DNA of 64,000 nucleotides from Streptomyces sp. TLI_105 (GTDB lineage: Bacteria > Actinomycetota > Actinomycetes > Streptomycetales > Streptomycetaceae). The position numbers and the translations under genes are program-made. Below, piece after piece: positions 1 to 8,903 of the stretch. The notes under the pieces were generated by a model that searched no databases, was not told the DNA's origin, and worked only from the letters and a program-made list of their open reading frames with translations. Position 1 is the first letter of the stretch; the number at the start of each line of letters is the position of its first letter. The stretch covers positions 1,798,001-1,862,000 of the forward strand of contig NZ_FNSM01000001.1 of the NCBI RefSeq assembly GCF_900105415.1, in the 5' to 3' direction.

Positions 1-1019
1 TCGAGTCCGGCGGCCAGGCCAACGGCCGCGCCCTCGCCTACCTCGCCCACGAGTACCTGGGCAGCGCCTTCGGCACGGTCTACGACGTCTCCACGATCGC
101 GATCCTCTGGTTCGCCGGTGCCTCGGCCATGGCCGGACTGCTCAACCTGATGCCCCGCTACCTGCCCAAGTACGGCATGGCCCCGCACTGGGCCCGCGCC
201 GTGCGCCCCATGGTCATCGTCTTCACCCTGGTCGCCTTCCTGGTGACGTGGATCTTCGACGCCGACGTCGACGCCCAGGGCGGTGCGTACGCCACCGGTG
301 TCCTCGTCCTGATCTGCTCGGCCGCCATCGCGGTGACCATCGCGGCCCGCAAGGCCGGGCAGAAGGGCTGGACGATCGGCTTCGGCGTGATCTCGGTGGT
401 CTTCCTCTACACCACCGTGGTCAACGTGATCGAGCGTCCCGACGGCGTGAAGATCGGCGCCTGCTTCATCGCCGGCATCATCCTCATCTCGCTCCTCTCC
501 CGGCTCGGCCGCGCCTTCGAGCTGCGCGTCACCCATGTCGAGCTCGACGAGACGGCCGAGCGCTTCATCCAGGACATCTCCCGCCGCGCCCCGCGCTTCA
601 TCGCCAACGAACCGGACAACCGGGACGTCGCCGAGTACCGCGACAAGATCGAGCAGATCCGCGCGGACAACGACCTGCCGACCACCGAGGACTTCGTCTT
701 CGTCGAGGTGACCGTCACCGACCCCTCCGAGTTCGAGGCGGGCCTGACCGTACGCGGCGAGGTCATGCACGAGCGCTACCGCGTCCTCACCGTCGAGTCC
801 TCCTCCGTCCCCAACGCGCTGGCCGCCCTCCTCCTCCACGCCCGCGACCTGACCGGCGTCCGCCCCCACATCTACTTCGAGTGGACCGAGGGCAACCCCT
901 TCGCCAACTTCTTCCGCTTCTTCCTCCTCGGCCGGGGCGAGGTCGCCCCCACCACCCGTGAGGTGCTGCGCGAGGCGGAGCACGACCGGGACCGGCGCCC
1001 CCGCGTCCACGTCGGCTGA
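1..1019 (+). CDS. APC-type permease, C-terminal part (5' end outside the window)
   Basis: An open reading frame runs in from the left edge in frame 3 and ends at the TGA before 1020; 338 codons are visible and the start is outside the window. The visible N-terminal half has about five strongly hydrophobic segments, separated by short loops such as [10 protein letters not shown]. The last ~160 residues are soluble, acidic and charged, rich in Asp/Glu/Arg. Membrane helices followed by a long cytoplasmic tail fit the large APC-superfamily (amino-acid/polyamine/organocation) permeases of actinomycetes. The substrate cannot be assigned. The first ATG inside the window is an internal Met, so it should not be used as a start. 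The family call rests on topology and overall resemblance, not on a diagnostic motif. Confidence 0.65.
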   Translation, partial: ESGGQANGRALAYLAHEYLGSAFGTVYDVSTIAILWFAGASAMAGLLNLMPRYLPKYGMAPHWARAVRPMVIVFTLVAFLVTWIFDADVDAQGGAYATGVLVLICSAAIAVTIAARKAGQKGWTIGFGVISVVFLYTTVVNVIERPDGVKIGACFIAGIILISLLSRLGRAFELRVTHVELDETAERFIQDISRRAPRFIANEPDNRDVAEYRDKIEQIRADNDLPTTEDFVFVEVTVTDPSEFEAGLTVRGEVMHERYRVLTVESSSVPNALAALLLHARDLTGVRPHIYFEWTEGNPFANFFRFFLLGRGEVAPTTREVLREAEHDRDRRPRVHVG

Positions 1020-1088
1020 GCCGGGGCCGGCCGGGGCGCGGGCCGCTCCGGGACCTCACACGCGGTCGGGCCGGTCCGTGCGGCGGGT

Positions 1089-1126
1089 GTAACCCCCGGT
1101 GCTCCTGAGGTGTGACGGACCGAAAT
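1089..1126 (+). promoter_or_regulatory. Possible degenerate GlnR-type site upstream of the nitrate reductase
   Basis: GTAAC (1089-1093) and GTGAC (1112-1116) followed after five bases by GAAAT (1122-1126) resemble GTnAC-n6-GAAAC half-sites of GlnR, the known activator of nitrate assimilation in Streptomyces. The spacing is off by one base and the second GAAAC half is missing, so this is only a candidate. Confidence 0.2.
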
Positions 1127-1219
1127 TCGATCTTCCTACGGTGCTGGTCGTGGGGCCGTTCCGCCGCTGCGGCGCGGTCCCGGCTCTGGACGGCACGCGC
1201 ACCGTGAGGTGGGGTTTCG

Positions 1220-4200
1220 GTGGGATCTGACTCGAACGCCGGCGTGAACGACGGCAGCGTCCGCACCGTCTGCTCCTACTGCGGGGTCGGCTGCGGGATC
1301 GTCCTGGACGTGCGGCGGGACCCCGCCACCGGGCGCCGCCGCGCGGTGAAGGCGTCCGGGGACAGGGAGCACCCCGCCAACGCGGGCCGGCTGTGCACCA
1401 AGGGGGCGACGAGCGCGGACATGCTGGCGGCGCCCGGGCGGGCGGCGAAGGCGCTGGTCCGCCCCGAGCGGGGCGCGCAGCCGGTCGAGACGGACGTCGA
1501 CGAGGCGATCGCGTCGGTCGCCGCCCGGCTGAGGGCGGTCCTGGACGAGCACGGGCCGGACGCGCTGGCCTTCTACGTGTCGGGGCAGATGTCCCTGGAG
1601 GCGCAGTACCTGGCGAACAAGCTGGCCAAGGGATTCGTCCGCACCAGCAGGATCGAGTCGAACTCCCGGCTCTGCATGGCCTCCGCCGGGTCCGGCTACA
1701 AGCTGTCGCTGGGCGCGGACGGCCCGCCCGGCTCGTACGAGGACTTCGACCGCGCGGACGTGTTCCTCGTGATCGGCTCCAACATGGCGGACTGCCACCC
1801 GGTCCTGTTCCTGCGGATGATGGAGCGGGTCAAGGCCGGCGCCAAGCTGGTCGTCGTCGACCCGCGCCGCAGCGCCACCGCCGACAAGGCGGACCTCCAC
1901 CTGCCGATCAGGCCCGGCACCGACCTGGCCCTCCTCAACGGCCTGCTGCACCTGCTCGTCGAGAACGGCCACACCGACGAGGAGTTCATCGCCGAGTTCA
2001 CCGAGGGCTGGGAGCAGCTGCCCGGTCTCCTCGCCGACCACCCGCCCGCACGCGTCGCGGAGATCACCGGCCTCGCCGAGGACGACATCCGGCGGGCCGC
2101 CCGGTGGATCGGCGAGGCGGGCGCCTGGACGAGCTGCTGGACGATGGGCCTGAACCAGTCCGTCCACGGCACGTGGAACACCAACGCCCTGGTGAACCTG
2201 CACCTCGCCACCGGCGCGATCTGCCGCCCCGGGGCGGGCCCCTTCTCGCTGACCGGCCAGCCCAACGCCATGGGCGGCCGCGAGATGGGCTACATGGGGC
2301 CCGGCCTTCCCGGGCAGCGCTCGGTGCTCGTCGACGACGAGCGCGCCTTCGTCGAGCGGCTGTGGGACATCCCGGAGGGCTCGCTGCGCACCGAGGCCGG
2401 GGGCGGCACGATCGAGATGTTCGAGCGGATGGCCGCGGGCGAGATCAAGGCCTGCTGGATCATCTGCACCAACCCGGTCGCCTCCGTCGCCAACCGGAAG
2501 ACCGTCGTCGCCGGCCTGGAGGCCGCCGAACTCGTCGTCGCGCAGGACGTGTTCGCCGAGACGGAGACGAACGCGTACGCCGATGTCGTCCTCCCGGCGA
2601 CGCTGTGGGCGGAGTCCGACGGCGTCCTGGTCAACTCCGAGCGGAACCTCACCCTGGTCCGGGGCGTCGTCGACCCGCCGGGCCAGGCGCTGCCCGACTG
2701 GGAGCTGATCGCCCGGGTCGCCCGCGCCATGGGGTTCGCCGACGCCTTCGCGTACTCCTGTGCCGAGCAGGTCTTCGAGGAGCTCAAGCGGGCGTGGAAC
2801 CCCACGACCGGCTGGGACCTGCGGGGCGTCACGTACGAACGGCTGCGCGCCGCCCCGGTCCAGTGGCCGGCCCCGTCGGCCGACGGCCCGGACCGCAACC
2901 CGATCCGCTACCTCAACGACGGCGTCAGCCAGGCCCTCCTGGAGCGTGCCGACGGCACCCGCCCCCGGCTGGCCTTCCCGACGGCGAGCGGACGCGCCCG
3001 CTTCTTCGCCCGACCGCACCTTCCGGCCGCCGAACTCCCGGACGCCGACTACCCGTTCACCCTGAACACGGGCCGTCTCCCGCACCAGTGGCACACCATG
3101 ACGAGGACCGGCAAGGTCCCGAAGCTCGCCAGGCTCCACCCGGGCCCGTTCGTCGAGGTCCATCCCGAGGACGCCGGGAACCTCGGGGTCGCGGAGGGCG
3201 ACCACGTGGAGATCGCCTCCCGCCGCGGGCGCGCCGTCCTGCCCGCCGTGGTCACCGACCGGGTCCTGCCGGGGACCTGCTTCGCCCCCTTCCACTGGAA
3301 CGACCTGTTCGGCGAGTACGTCAGCATCAACGCCGTCACCCACGACGCCGTCGACCCCGTCTCCTTCCAGCCCGGGTTCAAGGCCTGCGCGGTCGCCCTC
3401 ACCAGGACGACCGCGCCCGTGACGGCGGAAGTCCCCGGCACGGGGACCGAGCCCGCGCCCGTGACGGCGGAAGCCCCCCGCACGAGCACCGCACCCGCGC
3501 CCGTCGCCGCCGCGGATCCCGTTCCCGCGCTCGCCGCGCTGTTCGGGATCGACGACCTCGCCCCCGTGCCGCTCGCCGGGCCGGAGCGCCGCTACCTCGC
3601 CGGCTATCTCTCGGGGCTCGCCCTCGCCCCGCCCGACGGACGCGTCCCGGTGCTGCCGCCCGACGCGCCGCTCGCCCCGGACCCCGCCGCCTGGGTCAAC
3701 GGGGTGCTCGCCGGCATGTTCTCCCGTACGACCTCTCCCACAGCGGCTTCCCCCGGGGAACCGGAGACCCCCGGCCGCCGGCTGCTGGTCCTGTGGGCCT
3801 CGCAGACCGGTACCGCCGAGGAGTTCGCCGCCACCGCCGCCGCGCGTCTGACCGCGGCCGGCCGGGTCCCCGAGCTGCTCCCCATGACGGAGGTCGAACC
3901 GGCCCGGCTCGGCCCCGGCACGGACCTCCTCGTCGTCACCAGCACCTTCGGCGACGGGGACGCGCCCGACAACGGCGCCGGCTTCTGGGAGGCGCTGTCC
4001 GCCCCGGACGCCGCTCCGCTGGACGGCGTCCGGTACGCGGTGCTCGCCTTCGGCGACACCGCCTACGACGACTTCTGCGGCCACGGCCGGCGCGTCGACG
4101 AACGGCTCGCCGCGCTCGGCGGCACCCGCCTGGTCCCCCGTACGGACTGTGATCCCGACTTCGAGGAGGCGGCCGAGAGGTGGCTCGGCCAGGTCGTCTC

Positions 4201-5389
4201 GGCCCTGGACGCGGCCGCGGAACGCCCGGCCGGCGCCACCGCCACCACGCTCACCACGTCACCGCCCGCCCCCACCAAGGCCTCGCCCTTCGCCACCCTC
4301 CTCATCGGCAACAGGCTGCTGAGCCTGCCCGGTTCGCAGAAGGAGGTGCGGGAGTTCGCCTTCGACACCCGGGACGGCGAGCTCGCCTACGAGGCCGGTG
4401 ACGCCCTCGGGGTGTGGCCGGTCAACGGCGCCGGGCTCGTGGCCGAATGGCTGGCCCTCACCGGCCTCGACCCCGCCGGGCCGGTGGACCCGGGGGACGG
4501 GACGCCGCTCCCCTTCGAGGAGGCCCTGCGCACCCGCCTGGACATCTCCCGCATCACCACCGAGCTGCTGAGGTTCCTGGCGGCGCGCACCGGCAGCCAG
4601 GAGCTGAAGCGGCTGCTGCGCCCGGACAACAAGGAGGCGCTCGCGAAGTGGAGTTGGGGCCGGCAGGCCGCCGACGTGGTCGCCGCGTTCCCCGTCCGGG
4701 CCTCCGCCGCGGAGTGGGCCGCCGCGCTCGGGCGCCTGCGGCCCCGTCTGTACTCGATCTCCTCCAGCCCCCTCGCGCACCCGGGCGAGGTGCGGCTCAC
4801 CGTCTCCGTGGTCCGCTACACGAACGACCTCGGCCGGGACCGCAGGGGGGTGTGCTCGACGTATCTGGCCGACTGCGCCGACGACGGCCCCGTGCAGGTG
4901 TTCGTGCGGCGCTCGCCGGGCTTCCGCCCGCCCGCCGACCCCTCGACGCCCATGGTCATGGTCGGTCCGGGCACGGGCGTGGCCCCGTTCGTCGGCTTCC
5001 TCCAGGACCGGCTGGCCCGTGGCCACACCGCCCCGAACTGGCTGTTCTTCGGCGAACAGCGCGAGGCCACGGACTTCTACCACCGCCGGGAGCTGGAGGC
5101 GTACCTGGACTCCGGCCATCTCGACCGTCTGGACCTCGCCTTCTCCCGCGACCAGCGGAACAAGGTGTACGTCCAGGACCGGATGCGGGAGAACGGCGCC
5201 CGGCTGTGGCAGTGGCTCCGGGACGGCGCCCACTTCTACGTGTGCGGCGACGCGGAGCGCATGGCCAAGGACGTCGACCGGGCCCTCAGGGACGTCGTCG
5301 CCTCCCACGGCGGCATGGACGCCGACGAGGCCGCCGCCTACGTCAGACGGCTCGCCACGGACAGGCGCTACGTCCGGGACGTCTACTGA
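1220..5389 (+). CDS. Single-chain assimilatory nitrate reductase fused to a CysJ-like FMN/FAD/NADPH reductase
   Basis: 1389 aa, GTG start preceded by a G-rich GAGGTGGGG ribosome site. Residues 1-60 hold a 4Fe-4S motif (C18, C21, C25, C59). A molybdopterin oxidoreductase domain follows, with the probable Mo-ligand Cys152 in NSRLCMAS and the molydopterin-dinucleotide-binding domain up to about residue 735. An Ala/Pro/Thr linker of ~110 residues contains a repeated APVTAE unit. Then come a flavodoxin domain (from ~853, [11 protein letters not shown]), an FAD domain with RLYSISSS (~1175) and an NADPH domain with GPGTGVAPF (~1250). The layout implies electron flow from NADPH through FAD, FMN and 4Fe-4S to Mo-bis-MGD in one cytoplasmic polypeptide reducing nitrate to nitrite. 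No nitrite reductase or nitrate transporter is adjacent. Physiological function is inferred from the domains. Confidence 0.88.
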   Translation: MGSDSNAGVNDGSVRTVCSYCGVGCGIVLDVRRDPATGRRRAVKASGDREHPANAGRLCTKGATSADMLAAPGRAAKALVRPERGAQPVETDVDEAIASVAARLRAVLDEHGPDALAFYVSGQMSLEAQYLANKLAKGFVRTSRIESNSRLCMASAGSGYKLSLGADGPPGSYEDFDRADVFLVIGSNMADCHPVLFLRMMERVKAGAKLVVVDPRRSATADKADLHLPIRPGTDLALLNGLLHLLVENGHTDEEFIAEFTEGWEQLPGLLADHPPARVAEITGLAEDDIRRAARWIGEAGAWTSCWTMGLNQSVHGTWNTNALVNLHLATGAICRPGAGPFSLTGQPNAMGGREMGYMGPGLPGQRSVLVDDERAFVERLWDIPEGSLRTEAGGGTIEMFERMAAGEIKACWIICTNPVASVANRKTVVAGLEAAELVVAQDVFAETETNAYADVVLPATLWAESDGVLVNSERNLTLVRGVVDPPGQALPDWELIARVARAMGFADAFAYSCAEQVFEELKRAWNPTTGWDLRGVTYERLRAAPVQWPAPSADGPDRNPIRYLNDGVSQALLERADGTRPRLAFPTASGRARFFARPHLPAAELPDADYPFTLNTGRLPHQWHTMTRTGKVPKLARLHPGPFVEVHPEDAGNLGVAEGDHVEIASRRGRAVLPAVVTDRVLPGTCFAPFHWNDLFGEYVSINAVTHDAVDPVSFQPGFKACAVALTRTTAPVTAEVPGTGTEPAPVTAEAPRTSTAPAPVAAADPVPALAALFGIDDLAPVPLAGPERRYLAGYLSGLALAPPDGRVPVLPPDAPLAPDPAAWVNGVLAGMFSRTTSPTAASPGEPETPGRRLLVLWASQTGTAEEFAATAAARLTAAGRVPELLPMTEVEPARLGPGTDLLVVTSTFGDGDAPDNGAGFWEALSAPDAAPLDGVRYAVLAFGDTAYDDFCGHGRRVDERLAALGGTRLVPRTDCDPDFEEAAERWLGQVVSALDAAAERPAGATATTLTTSPPAPTKASPFATLLIGNRLLSLPGSQKEVREFAFDTRDGELAYEAGDALGVWPVNGAGLVAEWLALTGLDPAGPVDPGDGTPLPFEEALRTRLDISRITTELLRFLAARTGSQELKRLLRPDNKEALAKWSWGRQAADVVAAFPVRASAAEWAAALGRLRPRLYSISSSPLAHPGEVRLTVSVVRYTNDLGRDRRGVCSTYLADCADDGPVQVFVRRSPGFRPPADPSTPMVMVGPGTGVAPFVGFLQDRLARGHTAPNWLFFGEQREATDFYHRRELEAYLDSGHLDRLDLAFSRDQRNKVYVQDRMRENGARLWQWLRDGAHFYVCGDAERMAKDVDRALRDVVASHGGMDADEAAAYVRRLATDRRYVRDVY

Positions 5390-5398
5390 CGGGGCCGG

Positions 5399-5785
5399 TC
5401 AGGGCAGCTGGACGAGCTGGATGAAGTTGCCGCAGGTGTCGTCGAGGACCGCGATGACGACCGGTCCCGCCTCCGTCGGCTCCTGGACGAAGCGGACCCC
5501 GAGGGCACTCAGCCGCTCGTACTCCGCGCGGACGTCGTCGACGGCGAAGGAGGTGGCCGGGATGCCGTCCTGGATCAGGGCCCTCGCGTACGCCTTGGCG
5601 GCGGGGTGCGCGTCGGGTTCCAGGAGCAGTTCGGTGCCCTCGGGAGCCTCCGGCGAGACGACGGTCAGCCAGCGGTAGTCGCCCAGGGGAACCTCCGTCT
5701 TCTTCACGAAGCCCAGCTTCTCGGTGTAGAAGCGGAGTGCCTTGTCCTGGTCGTCGACGAAGACACTGGTGACGTGGATCCGCAT
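5399..5785 (-). CDS. VOC-family (glyoxalase/bleomycin-resistance fold) protein
   Basis: 128 aa. ATG at 5785 is chosen because GGAGGAG lies about six bases upstream, and because the protein then begins with the typical VOC strand MRIHVTSVFVDD. Two beta-alpha-beta-beta-beta modules are visible: DKALRFYTEKLGF in the first, VRAEYERLSALGVRF and the terminal DTCGNFIQLVQ in the second. Such proteins are dimeric metalloenzymes (lyases, dioxygenases) or antibiotic-binding proteins; the substrate is not predictable. It converges tail-to-tail with the nitrate reductase gene with only nine bases between stops. Confidence 0.82.
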   Translation of the reverse strand: MRIHVTSVFVDDQDKALRFYTEKLGFVKKTEVPLGDYRWLTVVSPEAPEGTELLLEPDAHPAAKAYARALIQDGIPATSFAVDDVRAEYERLSALGVRFVQEPTEAGPVVIAVLDDTCGNFIQLVQLP

Positions 5786-5921
5786 GGCGTTCTCCTCCGG
5801 GGCGCCGGCCCGAGCCACCGCGTCACGGTGACTCGAGGGGTTCGGTGTCCGGCCACGTAACCACTTGCCCGGCGCCTCACGGGAACCCGACACGCCCCGC
5901 GCAGGAGCGTGTACCGGAGGG

Positions 5922-7169
5922 TCAGGAGAGGTCGAGCGGGTCGTTCGGGGCGAGCGCGGCCGCGATGCGCCGGGCGACCACCTCGGCCTGGTTGCCGTCG
6001 GGGGTGGTCGGGGTCTTCGTCGCGGAGACCGCGATGGCGAGCCGCTCGGACGGGAGGTACGCCTGGATCGCCGCGTACCCGGAGAACGACGGGTTCTGCA
6101 GCACCCACCCGTTGATGACGATGACGCCGAGGCCGAAGTGCTTGGCCTCGGTCTGCTTCAGGCAGATCGAGGCGGGGCACCTGGCCGTCCCTCCGCCGAG
6201 GCCGACCGTCCCCGGGTTCAGCAGCGTGCGGTACGAGCGGTACGAGAGGAGTTCACCGCTGCCGATCGCGCGCGCGGAGGTGGCGAGGTCGCAGATGTGG
6301 GTGGTGATGACCGCGCCCGGCGCAGTGGTCCACGAGGGGTTCCAGAAGGTGGACTCCTCGTAGAGGCCGCGCTCCGAGGTGAAGGCGTGCAGGACCGGAC
6401 GCGGGATGTCGGGCGTGAAGCTGTTCCGGGTGTCGCGCATGTGGAGGGGACCGGTGACCCGCTCCTTCACGAGCTTGTCGATCCGGGTGCCGGTGATCTT
6501 CTCCAGCGCTTGGACGAGGAGGAGGTAGTTGGCGTGCGAGTAGCTCCAGCTGGTGCCCGGCTCGTACCAGAAGGAGTGCTTGAGGGGGTAGGCGAGGAGC
6601 TGCGCCGGGGTCCACTGGCGGAAGGGGTGCGGCAGCAGCTCGGCGTCGAAGGCCGGGTCGGTGACGTAGTCGTGGAGGCCGGTGGTGTTGGAGGCCAGCA
6701 TCCGCAGGGTGATCCGGTTCGCCTTGGGCAGGTCGGGCAGCCACCGCTCCACGGTGTCGTCGAGGCCGACCCTGCCCTCCTCGACGAGCTGGAGGAGGAC
6801 CGTGCCGATGTGGGCGAAGACCACGGAGCCGGCCCGGAAGTGCATGTCCGGCTCGGCGGGGACGCCGGTCATGGACTCGCCGAGGGCGTCGGTGACGACC
6901 TCGTGTCCGTCGACGGTCACCCGCAGCTCGACGGACTTGAGCTTGAGCTCGCTCTTGGCCCTGCGGGTGATGTCCAGGATCCGGCGGGCCTTGCCGTCGA
7001 GGGGTCGCTCGGTCCGCACGCAGTCGCTCCTGCCGTGCCCCCCGGGGCCGCCGGGGCCCTCGGGGCCCGAGGCGAGCGCCGGGGCGGCGGCGGTCTGGAC
7101 GGTGAGGGCGAGGAGCGCGGCGCAGAGGAGGGCCCTGCGGGACCGGCTCCGTGTGGGGGTGGGTCTCAT
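5922..7169 (-). CDS. Secreted serine-beta-lactamase/DD-peptidase fold protein with degenerate active site
   Basis: 415 aa from the ATG at 7169. This start gives a clean Sec signal peptide: RSRSRR, a hydrophobic stretch, then AAPALASG. The mature part follows the class C beta-lactamase/serine-hydrolase fold; the segments FRAGSVVFAHIGTVLLQLVE and GLDDTVERWLPDLP align with the usual FRIGSVTK...LQLVEEGxLxLDDPVxxYLP. The catalytic signatures are altered: SxxK reads SVVF (Ser115, no Lys), YxN reads YSH, and the usual HxG region reads LQNPSFSGY. It may therefore be a non-catalytic binding protein or act by an unusual mechanism. Secretion suggests a cell-wall location. Family is clear, activity is doubtful. 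Confidence 0.78.
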   Translation of the reverse strand: MRPTPTRSRSRRALLCAALLALTVQTAAAPALASGPEGPGGPGGHGRSDCVRTERPLDGKARRILDITRRAKSELKLKSVELRVTVDGHEVVTDALGESMTGVPAEPDMHFRAGSVVFAHIGTVLLQLVEEGRVGLDDTVERWLPDLPKANRITLRMLASNTTGLHDYVTDPAFDAELLPHPFRQWTPAQLLAYPLKHSFWYEPGTSWSYSHANYLLLVQALEKITGTRIDKLVKERVTGPLHMRDTRNSFTPDIPRPVLHAFTSERGLYEESTFWNPSWTTAPGAVITTHICDLATSARAIGSGELLSYRSYRTLLNPGTVGLGGGTARCPASICLKQTEAKHFGLGVIVINGWVLQNPSFSGYAAIQAYLPSERLAIAVSATKTPTTPDGNQAEVVARRIAAALAPNDPLDLS

Positions 7170-7754
7170 GCCCCGCACTATGGCGGGAGGAAGCATGGCA
7201 AACCGGATGAACACTCCACAGTCGGGACGAGAGGCATCCATGTGGGGCAGAGGGAGGAGCCGCTCGGTCGTACCGCCCGGGAGCCGGGCTCGCCTACGAC
7301 CTCGGGGAACATCGGTACAGCCGTCGACGCCGAGACCGATCACGGTGGGCCGCGCGCCTTCACAGGACAGGGGCCGTTACGTGAAAACACAGGAGTCGTG
7401 GCAGCGGATGGTCGGCCTGAACAACCCCTGACCGCAGTCCGGCCAGGATTCCGCGGGGCCCTGCGGCCGCGGGCCTGCGGGGCCGGAGGCGGGCGGCGCC
7501 CGCGGTCCCGAGGAGCGCGAGGGCGCCGGGCCGGACGAAGGCGGCCCGGACCGTGACGGCACGGTCGTCCGCCGGGCCCCGTCCGAGGGCCGGCCGCGCC
7601 CGAGGTTCAGTCGCGCCAGGGTTCCCCGGTCACCTGGTGGTCGGCGCGACTGATCGCCTCGGCGACCAGACGCTTCGGGTGCCCGGACCACAGCGCCGCG
7701 AACCGGTGGCCCCGGCGGGCCGAGCGGTCTCCGCGCCCCGGGGCCCGGCCGGTG
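7170..7754. other. 585-bp interval without a secure gene
   Basis: Lies between the hydrolase start and the end of the cold-shock gene. It holds a possible 16-codon plus-strand ORF (7381-7431) and, at 7607-7750 on the minus strand, a coding-like tail with G/C-biased third positions ending in VTGEPWRD. I could not match either to a family. The rest is G+C-rich sequence with short palindromes and no recognisable promoter. Confidence 0.5.
7381..7431 (+). CDS. Candidate 16-residue ORF (uncertain)
   Basis: GTG start, 16 codons, TGA. AGGGG lies seven bases before the start, and 14 of 16 codons end in G or C. The peptide is MKTQESWQRMVGLNNP. There is no downstream gene on this strand for more than 1 kb, so an attenuator role is unlikely. 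It may be chance in a G+C-rich genome. Confidence 0.15.
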   Translation: MKTQESWQRMVGLNNP

Positions 7755-7961
7755 TCAGAGGCGCAGCTCCTTCGCCTCGAAGCGGCCCTCGCCGAGGACC
7801 AGGACGAAGGAGACCTGCTGCCCCTCAGAGACCGTCTGCTGCGCGCCCTCGATGTCCTCGGCCCTGAAGTACACCTGCTCCTCGGAGCCCACGGGGACGA
7901 CGAAGCCGTACCCGCCGAGTCGGTTGAAGGACTGCACGAACCCTTCGCTTCTGCCTTCCAC
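7755..7961 (-). CDS. Divergent cold-shock-domain (CspA-like) nucleic-acid-binding protein
   Basis: 68 aa, ATG start. The fold signature is a five-stranded OB barrel with the RNP1-like segment GGYGFV (canonical KGFGFI) and the RNP2-like segment VYFRAEDI (canonical VFVHxSAI). VSFVLVLGEGRFEAKELRL forms the last strands. Length matches CspA proteins (67-70 aa), but RNP1 lacks the usual Lys and the RNP2 His is Arg, so it belongs to a divergent actinobacterial subgroup. Expected role: single-stranded RNA/DNA binding, possibly as an RNA chaperone. Transcribed alone; a strong hairpin separates it from the upstream tetR. Confidence 0.8.
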   Translation of the reverse strand: MEGRSEGFVQSFNRLGGYGFVVPVGSEEQVYFRAEDIEGAQQTVSEGQQVSFVLVLGEGRFEAKELRL

Positions 7962-8117
7962 TGCGACCTCCTCGTCGTCACCGGCGACGCGGTCGGGGTG
8001 TCCGGCCCGGGTGGCCGTTTCCGCGTCTCAGGGGGAGGTGTACCCCGTCGGTCCGCCCTTCGCCACCGCCGCCGGACGTACGGAGCACCCCCGACGATCT
8101 AGTACAATGTTCAACAG

Positions 8118-8158
8118 AGGCCTGCTGTCGGAGATCCCCCGTGTCCGACAGCGGGCCT
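8118..8158. terminator. Hairpin terminator between tetR and the cold-shock gene
   Basis: A 15-bp stem with one G-T pair (8118-8132 against 8144-8158) encloses an 11-base loop. It lies just beyond the tetR stop on the minus strand. There is no long T run, as is common in streptomycetes. Confidence 0.7.
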
Positions 8159-8193
8159 CGCCCCTTCCCCGGCCGACGGGCGCGGGGCGCGCC

Positions 8194-8790
8194 TCAGGCG
8201 CGGCCGCCCGGGTAGGCGATCCGCGCCGTGATCCTGGCGATGCGCCGGGCCGACTCCTCCGGCGAGGCCACGGGCTGGACGATGTGGCTGACGGTGAGCC
8301 GCACGATCGTCTCGACGGCGAGCCCCCGGGACTCCTCGTCGACGTCGGGCCAGGCCTCGATCGCGTACGCGTCGAGCATCGCCATCGCCGTGCCGAAGAC
8401 CGGCTCCGGGCGGGTCGTGAGGTAGGCGAGGAGGTCGTCCTCGCCGCCGCGCGCCGCGAGCAGGACGCTCTTGATGAGGGGGTTGTCCACGGCCTGCTGG
8501 AGCGTGTAGCCCACGCCCGCCGCCGCTGCCGCCTCCAACTCGCCCCGGTGCGCGTCGAGTTCCCGCTGGATTCCGACGAGGAAGCCCTCCAGCTCGCGCT
8601 GGACCAGGGCGTTGCCGATGGCCTCCTTGGAGCCGAACTCGTTGTAGAGCGTCTGGCGGCTGATGCCGGCGGCCCGCGCGATGGCGGCCATGCGCAGCAC
8701 GCCCCAGCCGTCGGCGGCGACGAGCCGGTAGGCGGCGTCGAGCACCTGCTCGCGCAGGAGGGACCGAACACTCTCGCGGAAACGTGTCAT
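8194..8790 (-). CDS. TetR-family repressor, divergent from alkB
   Basis: 198 aa. The N-terminal helix-turn-helix is clear: LREQVLDAAYRLVAADGWGVLRMAAIARAAGISRQTLYNEFGSKEAIGNAL (described in parts: ARAAGISRQTLYNEFGSK is the recognition segment). The C-terminal ~140 residues are a helical ligand-binding domain. The gene is head-to-head with the alkane monooxygenase gene, 113 bases between starts, so it most likely controls alkB in response to an alkane- or fatty-acid-derived ligand. A palindrome at 8860-8885 is the natural operator candidate. Function as regulator is secure at family level; target and ligand are inferred from position. Confidence 0.85.
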   Translation of the reverse strand: MTRFRESVRSLLREQVLDAAYRLVAADGWGVLRMAAIARAAGISRQTLYNEFGSKEAIGNALVQRELEGFLVGIQRELDAHRGELEAAAAAGVGYTLQQAVDNPLIKSVLLAARGGEDDLLAYLTTRPEPVFGTAMAMLDAYAIEAWPDVDEESRGLAVETIVRLTVSHIVQPVASPEESARRIARITARIAYPGGRA

Positions 8791-8828
8791 CGTGCCCCCA
8801 CTTTATCCACCGGGCACCGTCCAGAGCA

Positions 8829-8885
8829 TTGACGTTCACCTATCGATCCGTCTATCAACTGGACAGTAGGCAAGGAAAGTGTCCA
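8829..8885 (+). promoter_or_regulatory. alkB promoter with overlapping inverted repeat
   Basis: TTGACG (8829-8834), an 18-base spacer, and TATCAA (8853-8858) form a good SigA-type promoter. Immediately downstream TGGACA (8860-8865) and TGTCCA (8880-8885) form a perfect 6-bp inverted repeat 14 bases apart, covering the expected transcription start. This is the likely TetR operator. Confidence 0.55.
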
Positions 8886-8903
8886 CTTCTTCGAGGAGCG
8901 GTC

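Noticed and set aside
6682..7431. A plus-strand frame over the serine-hydrolase 5' half
   Set aside because: Antisense to a gene with a clear signal peptide; only its last 16 codons beyond the gene were kept as a weak candidate.
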